Assembly: GCA_030602265.1 (NCBI GenBank)
Contig: JAUWAB010000038.1
Coordinates: 1-38,943, forward strand
Source of the DNA: Prolixibacteraceae bacterium
GTDB taxonomy: Bacteria; Bacteroidota; Bacteroidia; Bacteroidales; Prolixibacteraceae
DNA: 38,943 nt
Direction: 5' to 3'
Part shown: in pieces, positions 32,503 to 38,943 of the stretch
Position numbering within the stretch: position 1 is the stretch's first letter
How the letters are laid out: each line of letters opens with the position of its first letter
The notes under the pieces: generated by a model
Seen by the model: only the letters and a program-made list of their open reading frames with translations
Told to the model about the DNA's origin: nothing
The model's database searches: none
Translations under genes and position numbers: made by a program

Positions 32503-34701
32503 ATGAGATTAGTTTTTTCTTCACTCCTGCTGTTTTTCTTTTACACCCTTGCCACCGGCCAGGAAAACGGGAAGTCCATTCTTTTAAAATACATTAGCGA
32601 CCCCATTCACCTGGATGGAGTCCTGGATGAGGAAGTTTGGAAATCAGCCAATAAAATCAACGATTTCTGGCAGTTTTTCCCTACCGATTCTGTCAAATCA
32701 ATTAACCCTACCGAAGTCAGAATTTTATATGATGACCATGCCATCTATATCGGGGTGCGCGCTGAAGTAAAAACCAATAATTATGTGGTAGCTTCCCTTC
32801 GCCGAGATTTCAGCGGTACGAACAACGATAATGTGAGCTTAATGTTCGATACGTTTAAGGACGGGACCACCGCATTTCTGTTCGGCATGACACCCTACGG
32901 GGTTCAGCGTGATGCTTTCATTTCCGAAGGCGGATCGAACAGAAACGGTTTTAATACCACGTGGGACCAGAAATGGCAGGTAGAAAGTGTTATGCACGAT
33001 AATCACTATATCCTGGAAGCCTCCATACCCTTCAGCTCTATCAAGTTCAGGGAGGGTGACCAGTCGTGGCGGCTCAAGGTTTACCGCTGGGATATGCAAA
33101 CCAACGAGCAAAGTACCTGGGTACACGTGCCCCAAAACCAGTTACTGTCGAACCTGGCTTTTGCCGGTGAAATGATTTTTGAAAAACCTCTGGGAAAATC
33201 ACGTACCCCGGTTGCGATTATTCCATACATCAATGCCCTGACCTCTAAGGATTTTATTAACGGTGACCCCGGCAATAAATTTACTTTTGGCGGCGATACA
33301 AAAGTAGCCGTCGGAAACAGCATGAACTTAGATATCACCGTTAATCCCGATTTCTCGAATGTTGAAGTGGACGATATATTTACCAACCTGACCCGTTTTG
33401 AGGTTTTTCTCCCCGAAAAGCGACAGTTTTTTATCGACAACAACGATTTGTTCGGCAACTACGGCGACATGTTCAACGCGGCAAAACCATTTTTTTCGAG
33501 ACGGATAGGGCTGGCCAGGGCCAAAAACGGCAATCTTATTGAAAACCGTATCATTGGAGGTGTCCGCCTCAGCGGAAAACTGAACGAGGACTTGCGCCTG
33601 GGTTTTCTGAATATCCAGACTGCCGAAGACCTGATCAATGAGATCGCTTCAAACAACAACACCATGTTGTCGGTTCAGAAAAAGGTTTTCACCAGATCTA
33701 ACCTCGGTTTTTTCGCCATTAACCGGGAAACCTTTCAGGATTATGAATTTTTGCCTCCTTCCCGTGAATATAACCGGGTATTGGGCCTGGAATATAACCT
33801 GGCATCGGCCGATAACAGCTGGACTGGCAAGTTTTACCTGCATAAATCAATACAACCCGACGATAAGAAAGGCAACCTTTCATCGCAGGCTACTGTAACC
33901 TATAACACCCGCAAATTTTCGGCAACTGCCGACATTATGCATGTGGATGACGGATTCAGGGCCGACCTTGGATTTGTGCCGCGTACTGGCATTCTGAAGA
34001 ACGGCAATATGTACAGCTACAAAATATATCCTTCAGGCGGGAAAATAAGCCAGCATGGCCCGGGTGCCATGTTATTGTATTACTGGCGCCCCGATATGGA
34101 TCTTAAGAAAACAGACCATACCAATATGCTTTTTTACACCATAAACTTCACCGATCAATCCGTCCTGCGGCTGGATTTACAAAACCAATACGTTTTTCTT
34201 ACCCGAGGGTTTGACCCAACCCGTTCGGGGGGAGTTCCCCTTCCGGGAAATCAGGATTACTCATTTTACCAGTATAACCTGACCTACCAGTCGAACCCGG
34301 CAAAAGTACTATCTGTTGAAGCTTTGTCGTCAGGTGGCCAATTCTATAACGGAAATAACTTTTCGGCCTCCGGTATTTTGACATACAGGATCCAGCCATG
34401 GGTATCCCTCAGCCTGAATACCCGTTATGATGCCATCCGGCTGCCTGCTCCACATTCCAATGCCGACTTCTGGCTGATTACCCCCAAAATGGATGTTACT
34501 TTCAGCAAGTCGCTGTTTTGGTCAACATTGGTACAATACAGCAACCAACGCGACAACCTGGGTATCAATTCACGACTGCAATGGAGATATGCACCGCTTT
34601 CCGATTTGTACATAGTGTACAACGACAACTATTTCACAAAGGATTTTGGTCCGAAGTTCAGGTCAATAAACCTGAAACTAAGCTATTGGCTGAATTTGTA
34701 A
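32503..34701 (+). CDS. DUF5916 protein with CBM9-like N-terminal domain (outer membrane), second copy
   Basis: A 732-residue exported protein with a signal peptide (1-19, ending TLATGQ). It has the same two-part layout as the protein at 20887-23112: a CBM9-like beta-sandwich (about 28-210; HLDGVLDEEVWKSANK, NDNVSLMFDTFKDG, YILEASIPFSSIKF) and a DUF5916 barrel (LDITVNPDFSNVEVDDIFTN, FLPEKRQFFIDNNDLF, ending FRSINLKLSYWLNL). The two copies have diverged clearly but share all landmarks. Function unknown; surface binding of a ligand is plausible. It has its own promoter and so appears monocistronic. It converges with the HxlR gene downstream. Confidence 0.88.
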   Translation: MRLVFSSLLLFFFYTLATGQENGKSILLKYISDPIHLDGVLDEEVWKSANKINDFWQFFPTDSVKSINPTEVRILYDDHAIYIGVRAEVKTNNYVVASLRRDFSGTNNDNVSLMFDTFKDGTTAFLFGMTPYGVQRDAFISEGGSNRNGFNTTWDQKWQVESVMHDNHYILEASIPFSSIKFREGDQSWRLKVYRWDMQTNEQSTWVHVPQNQLLSNLAFAGEMIFEKPLGKSRTPVAIIPYINALTSKDFINGDPGNKFTFGGDTKVAVGNSMNLDITVNPDFSNVEVDDIFTNLTRFEVFLPEKRQFFIDNNDLFGNYGDMFNAAKPFFSRRIGLARAKNGNLIENRIIGGVRLSGKLNEDLRLGFLNIQTAEDLINEIASNNNTMLSVQKKVFTRSNLGFFAINRETFQDYEFLPPSREYNRVLGLEYNLASADNSWTGKFYLHKSIQPDDKKGNLSSQATVTYNTRKFSATADIMHVDDGFRADLGFVPRTGILKNGNMYSYKIYPSGGKISQHGPGAMLLYYWRPDMDLKKTDHTNMLFYTINFTDQSVLRLDLQNQYVFLTRGFDPTRSGGVPLPGNQDYSFYQYNLTYQSNPAKVLSVEALSSGGQFYNGNNFSASGILTYRIQPWVSLSLNTRYDAIRLPAPHSNADFWLITPKMDVTFSKSLFWSTLVQYSNQRDNLGINSRLQWRYAPLSDLYIVYNDNYFTKDFGPKFRSINLKLSYWLNL

Positions 34702-34825
34702 CTTCAGGGTGATTTTTGTGTAACCCGGACTCCCCTACTGATGTATAGCATTCATGAAGAAAGGTTTATGGGCAGTTTAATTTGATTGTACAAATAGGGA
34801 ACGCAGCCTGAGGAAATGCCACCAT

Positions 34826-34864
34826 GTGATTTTTGCCCAAAACGGCATTCAAGGCAAAAGTCAC
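34826..34864. terminator. Candidate bidirectional terminator between DUF5916 and HxlR genes
   Basis: GTGATTTTTGCC (34826-34837) is complementary to GGCAAAAGTCAC (34853-34864) with one mismatch and a 15-base loop. It lies in the 194-base convergent gap. A second small hairpin pairs TGCAGG (34872-34877) with CCTGCA (34888-34893). Confidence 0.45.
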
Positions 34865-34895
34865 CTGTTAATGCAGGATGTAAACCACCTGCAAG

Positions 34896-35231
34896 TTACG
34901 ACGTAACTTCCTCAAAATGAACCGACGCCCACTCGATCATAGGTTGCAGGGCAGGGATCAGGCTCTTCCCTGTCCGGCTAAGTGAATACTCCACCCGGGG
35001 AGGAATTTCCGGATAAGCTTTTCTGATGATCAAATGGTCCTCCTCCAGCCGCTTTAAAGTTCCCGACAACATTTTCTGCGAAATATCGGGTATTGAGGAC
35101 ATCAGTTCCTTGTATCGCAACTTTTCTTTTCCATGCAGGTTCAGTAAAATCAACAGCGACCATTTATCGCTGAAACGACTTAATACATTCCGGATCGGGC
35201 AGGTCGGATATCGCAAATCAGGCTCTCTCAT
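34896..35231 (-). CDS. HxlR family winged-helix transcriptional regulator
   Basis: A 111-residue cytoplasmic protein starting at the ATG at 35231 (the in-frame triplet upstream is TTG). The HxlR signature is clear: PTCPIRNVLSRFSDKWSLLIL (read in two overlapping parts, with Cys11 conserved), the winged helix LRYKELMSSIPDISQKMLSG and the wing VEYSLSRTGKSLIPAL. The conserved Cys11 in this family can act as a redox or electrophile sensor. The gene is divergent from the cupin operon at 35459, so it probably controls that operon and itself. A 17-base near-perfect palindrome, AAGTTACG-A-CGTAACTT, overlaps its stop codon at 34893-34909. Confidence 0.88.
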   Translation of the reverse strand: MREPDLRYPTCPIRNVLSRFSDKWSLLILLNLHGKEKLRYKELMSSIPDISQKMLSGTLKRLEEDHLIIRKAYPEIPPRVEYSLSRTGKSLIPALQPMIEWASVHFEEVTS

Positions 35232-35397
35232 TGTTCTATTTTTTATTGTTTCCAAAATTACAAAAATCCCTTAAAGAGAGTTACAATCTAAACAAAACTT
35301 TACATTCTATGATAAAGTGAATATTTCTTAAAATTTTATTTGAACGCAAATAGCTGATAATCTGCAATTCTAACCTTAATGGTGCGTAACATACCGG

Positions 35398-35429
35398 TTT
35401 GCAAAACAATTCTGAACGCCATAATTTCG
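35398..35429 (+). promoter_or_regulatory. Candidate promoter of the cupin operon
   Basis: TTTG at 35398-35401, 20 bases, then TAATTTCG at 35422-35429 (one mismatch to TAnnTTTG). This would start transcription about 22 bases before the ATG at 35459. The divergent HxlR gene makes repression here likely. Confidence 0.5.
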
Positions 35430-35458
35430 TACAGTTAAATCACTAAAAAAGGAAAAAA

Positions 35459-35896
35459 ATGAAAAAGCTTACCGTAAAAAATTACCATTCAATGGAAGGC
35501 CAGCTAATGGGCGAAGGTGGAAACCAATTTACAGTGAAACCAGTAATTCCTGCAGAAGAAGTTGGAAAATGCAGTGTGAATTTTGTTGAACTGCTGCCTG
35601 GAAATTATGCTTATGGTTACCATTACCACGAAGCAAACGAAGAGGTTTTTTATATCATCAGCGGTACCGGAATCGTTCGCACCCAAGGAGGGGAAATTAT
35701 CGTTAAAACGGGTGACGCCATCACTTTCCCAGCTGGACCTGAAGGAGCGCACGTTATCAGAAACGGATCGGAGACGGAAAAACTTGTATACATCGATTTT
35801 GGTGCAGTAACTGTTCCGGAAATTGTCCATTTACCCGATTTTGGCAAAATAATGGTGATTGGACAGACAGGAATGGGGATTTATGATGAAAAATAG
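35459..35896 (+). CDS. Cytoplasmic cupin domain protein
   Basis: A 145-residue protein with no signal peptide. A single cupin-2 domain: YHYHEANEEVFYIISGTG (about 56-73, metal-type His57 and His59 with Glu63) and ITFPAGPEGAHVIRNG (about 88-103). Small cupins of this kind bind a metal ion and a small ligand, and some isomerise or open rings; the substrate is not evident. First gene of an operon that continues with an NTF2-like lipoprotein and an unknown exported protein. Divergent HxlR gene upstream suggests control by redox or by an electrophilic compound. Confidence 0.82.
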   Translation: MKKLTVKNYHSMEGQLMGEGGNQFTVKPVIPAEEVGKCSVNFVELLPGNYAYGYHYHEANEEVFYIISGTGIVRTQGGEIIVKTGDAITFPAGPEGAHVIRNGSETEKLVYIDFGAVTVPEIVHLPDFGKIMVIGQTGMGIYDEK

Positions 35897-35921
35897 AATC
35901 AGCTTTTTAAAATGGAATTAT

Positions 35922-36425
35922 ATGAGAAAAGAAATGCTTTTTTATCTGGTATTATCACTGTTTTTTGCGGGTTGCAATTCCCAAAAAACTAAAAATTCTG
36001 AAGAGGCTCAAGCCGATACCCGGGCTGTAAAACTAGTGCTGGAGAATTATAAAATTTCTATTAACCAGGCAGATACTGCATTTGCTGGCACCTTCTGGCT
36101 AACCACTTCACAGTCACATTTTATTCATCCAAGGGGGCATGAAAAAGGATGGGAAGAAATTAAGTCGGGGATTTATGAGATGTTTGGAAGCAGGTTTGAA
36201 ACCCGCGATTTAAAGAGCTATGACGAAACTATACAGGTTTTTGGCGATATGGCGGTGGTGGTGTTCTATTGGATATTCGATGCCACATTTGCCGGTGAAA
36301 ATCCAACTCCCATGCAAACAAGGGGAAGAGAAACAATGGTTTTGAAGAAATTCGGAAAATCCTGGAAAATTGTTCATATACATTATTCAGGTATGCCTGT
36401 TACTGGGGCAAGAGAAGGATTTTAA
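35922..36425 (+). CDS. NTF2-like (SnoaL/DUF4440) lipoprotein
   Basis: A 167-residue exported lipoprotein with lipidation Cys18 (LFFAGC). The mature part has the NTF2-like pattern: a first helix (AVKLVLENYKISINQAD), FWLTTSQSHFIHPRG with a conserved His-Pro-Arg-Gly stretch, GWEEIKSGIYEMF and the final strands SWKIVHIHYSGMP. The start at 35922 was chosen because it opens the lipoprotein signal; the longer frame from 35859 overlaps the end of the cupin gene. It is 25 bases after the cupin gene. Related in fold to the NTF2-like protein at 27409-27879, but not closely similar. Confidence 0.82.
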   Translation: MRKEMLFYLVLSLFFAGCNSQKTKNSEEAQADTRAVKLVLENYKISINQADTAFAGTFWLTTSQSHFIHPRGHEKGWEEIKSGIYEMFGSRFETRDLKSYDETIQVFGDMAVVVFYWIFDATFAGENPTPMQTRGRETMVLKKFGKSWKIVHIHYSGMPVTGAREGF

Positions 36426-36468
36426 CAAACACTATAAATTAATATAACTTAATTTTAAAATATTACCA

Positions 36469-37221
36469 ATGAAAAGAGTATTTGCATTCATTATTATGCT
36501 GTTTGCTTTGAATATAACAGAAGTCAATGCCCAAAAAAAAGTGGTAGTCCTCGACATTTCGTGCGAAGCTAAGGAGGAATATTTAAAAGTAAGTCCCGAT
36601 ATTTTTAACAACTACCGCGAAATTATTGAGGATCAATTTGGGGCTAATCTGATAATCAATGAAGAAACGCAGGTTGACAGCAGCTTGCTGAAAAACACCG
36701 ACCTATTGATAATATTATCCACCTTATCGGGAACAACAGTTAAAAAGACCCGGTCGGAAAGTGAGATTAATTCTATCATCAATTTCGTAAAAAAAGGGGG
36801 CCGGCTCATCCTTTTTACCGATGAAAACAGGCGGGTGAATATGGAGGCTTTTGGCGCAAACCAACTTGTCGGTCCTTTCGGGATGGCCTTTGGCGACGAC
36901 CTTCCTATGCAGCGAAACGTGGGCGCCATCAGTTTTCCCGGGGAGTTTATTCAGGGCCGATATGAGTTGCCTTACAGCGGCAGCCGCGAGTTAAAGGGCG
37001 GTATCCCAATAAGTGTAATGAATGCTGAAGGTGGACATTTACATGGCGCTTATATTAAAACCGGTAATGGCGGAAAACTGGTTGCATTCGGTGAAACCAT
37101 GGTTGGCCTTTTTATCGGCGGGGTGGAGGCCAAAATGCCCGACGGATCTGCCCTGGTCTGGAAAGGCAAGGATAATTACCCGTTTATGAAAGAGCTTATC
37201 GGCTGGATGCTCAAAGACTGA
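36469..37221 (+). CDS. Exported protein with glutamine-amidotransferase-like fold, function unknown
   Basis: A 250-residue protein with a signal peptide (1-21, ending TEVNAQ). The sequence KKVVVLDISCEA, LLIILSTLSGTT, FVKKGGRLILFTDENRR and GGKLVAFGETMVG suggest a Rossmann-like alpha/beta fold similar to DUF4350 or the GldG/IFT52 class-I amidotransferase-like domains, with no catalytic Cys in the right place. It is probably a binding domain. Third gene of the operon, 43 bases after the NTF2-like gene. The frame stays open in phase immediately after the TGA stop (see the fragment at 37228). Confidence 0.65.
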   Translation: MKRVFAFIIMLFALNITEVNAQKKVVVLDISCEAKEEYLKVSPDIFNNYREIIEDQFGANLIINEETQVDSSLLKNTDLLIILSTLSGTTVKKTRSESEINSIINFVKKGGRLILFTDENRRVNMEAFGANQLVGPFGMAFGDDLPMQRNVGAISFPGEFIQGRYELPYSGSRELKGGIPISVMNAEGGHLHGAYIKTGNGGKLVAFGETMVGLFIGGVEAKMPDGSALVWKGKDNYPFMKELIGWMLKD

Positions 37222-37227
37222 AGATGG

Positions 37228-37509
37228 GTGCTACATCCCATTTTCATTAGGCTTGGCTATGGTAATTACACGTTAAACGTAAAAGTGAATGATGAAAGAA
37301 TGGAAAACTCGCTACGGGTTAGCAATGGTCAGGTTGAGGTAATTAATCAGCGTAAAGAAATTGAGCCCTTTTTCGCACTGAAAGGAGACCGTCTCGAACT
37401 GTCGTGGTTAAATTTCGCTAATGAAGACGCCAAACTCCTCATTTATAGCAACAATAGCCTTAAGAAAGATCAGGTTTTGGAAGTGACCAACACGAAAATA
37501 CTTCCGTAG
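37228..37509 (+). pseudogene. Fragment in frame with the preceding gene, beyond its stop
   Basis: A 93-codon open frame that follows the stop of the previous gene in the same phase: reading through TGA at 37219-37221 continues RWVLHPIFIRLGYGNYT. Only a GTG (37228) could start it, and no leader is visible. The sequence (YTLNVKVNDERMENSLRV, then FFALKGDRLELSWLNF) looks like a beta-rich domain that I cannot identify. It may be the lost C-terminal part of the previous gene after a nonsense mutation, or a remnant of another gene. The terminator 17 bases after its end suggests that it was, or still is, the end of the transcribed unit. Confidence 0.4.
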
Positions 37510-37525
37510 ATTTTAATTTTGATGG

Positions 37526-37554
37526 CCATTTCCTCTTTGGGGAATGGTTTTTTT
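37526..37554 (+). terminator. Strong intrinsic terminator
   Basis: CCATTTCC (37526-37533) pairs with GGGAATGG (37540-37547) including one G-U pair, around a six-base loop, and is followed by seven T (37548-37554). It closes the HxlR-linked operon and precedes the SWIM-SNF2 fusion. Confidence 0.8.
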
Positions 37555-37607
37555 ATGAACAATTAATTGATCATCGTTGCAAAAAAACTGAATTTTACGG
37601 TAATAAT

Positions 37608-38585
37608 ATGGCATCAACTTTTAGAAAATCCTGGAGGGGAGAACAATGGCTTAACTCCCTGAAAAACATAGATTACAGCAACCGGGGAATGTTGGGCAGT
37701 CTGAAGGAGTTTAACGATACATATGCTTCTCCGATAGAACAGCTCAACGACCATGAAACTGCTGAAAAACTGAAGAAAGTAACAAGCCCGTTTCTTATGC
37801 GAAGGCTAAAGTCGGATAAAACGATCATTTCTGACCTTCCGGATAAAATGGAAATAGACAGCTTTGCCCATCTTACCCGCGAACAGGCCGGACTTTATGA
37901 GACCACCCTTAAGAAAGCCATGGAAGAGATTGAAGGGATTAAGCACTCCGATCAGAAATCACTTTTTGTCAGGCAAGGACTGGTGCTGCAAATGATCCTG
38001 GCATTGAAACAAATCTGTAATCACCCTGCCCAGTTCTTGAAAAACGGACATCTGGATGCAGCGCACAGCGGCAAGCTCGATTTATTGTTTAACAAACTGG
38101 ATAGCATTATCGAAAGCAATGAAAAAGTGCTGATTTTCTCCCAATTTGCCGAAATGGGCAATTTGCTGCGCCATTTTATTACTGAACGCTACCGGGAGGA
38201 ACCACTCAATTATCATGGGGGATGTACGCTTAACCAATGCAAGGAGGTGGTGGATCGCTTCATGACCAACCATGCAGATAAAGTATTTGTACTGTCGCTC
38301 AAAGCAGCAGGGACCGGGCTTAACCTGACAGCGGCCAGCCATGTGATTCATTACAACCTCTGGTGGAACCCTGCCGTGGAATCACATGCAACGGACCGTG
38401 CTTACCGGATCGGAAAAAAGAACAAAGTCATGGTTCACCGGTTTATCACCAAAAATACTCTAGAGGAAAAAATCAATGTTATGATTCAACAGAAGAAAAA
38501 TCTAACTAAAATGTCAGTGGCCACCAGCGAAAACTGGATCGGAAACCTGAGTAATAAGGAACTCAGGGATATCTTTAGTTTATAG
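37608..38585 (+). pseudogene. In-frame fusion of SWIM zinc-finger gene start to SNF2 helicase C-terminal half
   Basis: The 325-codon frame is a chimera. Residues 1-26 (FRKSWRGEQWLNSLKNIDY, ending SNR) match the conserved N-terminus of bacterial SWIM zinc-finger proteins. From residue 27 (GMLGSLKEFNDTYASPIE) it is the C-terminal half of an SNF2/Rad54-like helicase: SPFLMRRLKSD (60-70), motif IV KVLIFSQFAE (173-182), motif V KAAGTGLNLTAA (232-243) and motif VI ATDRAYRIGK (261-270). The N-terminal half with the Walker A and DExH motifs is missing, so it cannot hydrolyse ATP alone. Full bacterial SNF2 proteins have about 900-1100 residues, and SWIM and SNF2 genes are often neighbours in that order, so one deletion of the intervening sequence would produce this. 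The conserved Arg expected after HGG is Cys211, another sign of decay. Confidence 0.75.
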
Positions 38586-38943
38586 GTAACAACAAAGCGC
38601 GGATAACAATAACTCATCACTTAATTGGGAATTAAGAAGACGAAATTCCCGGGAAATGTTGATGCAGAGCTTAAACAAGAACAAGTCGGGCTCCTTTTAA
38701 AACCTTTACTTGTTGACCGGTATTTGAATCGTCCCTCGCGATTGTGTATTGTATTGAGCACATATAAAAGCCAACAGCTAAGCATACTCAAATGTCAAAC
38801 ATTCAACAATTAAACCCATCACTTGTTATATCAGAAAACGATCCCGGTCACTGCAATCTGCAGACTTAGGGAAAGCCGTTACAACGTAAACTGAGATGTA
38901 TCAACCATTTTAATGAAAATAGTATGCCAGCAAAGGGACAAAT
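38586..38943. other. 358-base end region, no gene supported
   Basis: No reading frame with a credible start or recognisable product is seen; the 62-codon frame at 38625 begins with TTG and has no features. A short palindrome CTTAATT-GGG-AATTAAG is at 38620-38636, about 35 bases after the helicase remnant stop. Confidence 0.5.

Noticed and set aside
37219-37221. TGA recoded (selenocysteine or readthrough) between the unknown gene and the fragment at 37228
   Set aside because: No SECIS-like hairpin was noticed and the protein before it ends in a natural helix; a nonsense mutation or separate fragment is simpler.
38625-38813. A 62-codon plus-strand frame after the helicase remnant
   Set aside because: Starts with TTG, lacks a leader, and its sequence is not recognisable.

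Overview
The window most resembles a chromosomal segment of an anaerobic or microaerophilic Bacteroidota, probably Bacteroidales/Marinilabiliales-like. Evidence: leaders are A-rich with weak or no Shine-Dalgarno sequences; several promoters fit the Bacteroidota pattern (TTTG, about 20 bases, TAnnTTTG); and the families are typical of the phylum (TonB-dependent receptor with carboxypeptidase-like domain and OMP_b-brl_3 barrel, two DUF5916 proteins, DUF6769, DUF418). Species cannot be resolved. No rRNA, tRNA, CRISPR, phage or insertion-sequence gene was seen.

Layout. (1) 1-3003: the 3' part of a 1-Cys peroxiredoxin and a TonB-dependent receptor. (2) 3128-9754: a Crp/Fnr regulator divergent from a tight six-gene unit: octaheme tetrathionate-reductase-family cytochrome c with a membrane helix at each end, a four-helix cytochrome b, a rhodanese lipoprotein with a Gly-rich tail ending in Cys, a double-rhodanese lipoprotein, a porin and an exported tandem sulfurtransferase. 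The unit ends at a perfect 17-bp inverted repeat. I read it as a quinol-linked periplasmic module for oxidised or sulfane sulfur compounds (tetrathionate, thiosulfate or polysulfide). It is the best candidate for an undescribed system. (3) 9817-16458 (minus): heavy-metal RND efflux operon, in transcription order a His-rich DUF6769 protein, a small His-rich lipoprotein, the periplasmic adaptor, the CusA/CzcA pump and TolC. (4) 16751-23879 (minus): serine hydrolase, DUF169 protein, a possible gene remnant, DUF418 membrane protein, DUF5916 outer-membrane protein and an exported SAM methyltransferase. (5) 24139-32267: an AraC regulator divergent from an operon in which every product carries a signal peptide or lipobox: two alpha/beta hydrolases, an NTF2-like protein, a type-B carboxylesterase, a carboxymuconolactone-decarboxylase-like protein and a cupin with the His-His-Gln-His metal site of Mn hydroxynitrile-lyase cupins, then a PQQ-type beta-propeller. 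It looks like a periplasmic ester- or lactone-processing pathway of unknown substrate. (6) 32503-34701: a second DUF5916 protein. (7) 34896-37509: HxlR regulator divergent from a small operon (cupin, NTF2-like lipoprotein, unknown exported protein) closed by a strong terminator. (8) 37608-38585: a decayed locus in which the first ~26 codons of a SWIM zinc-finger gene are fused in frame to the C-terminal half of an SNF2 helicase. The last 358 bases hold no gene I can support.

Functions are inferred from motifs read by eye. No database search, alignment or structure prediction was run.
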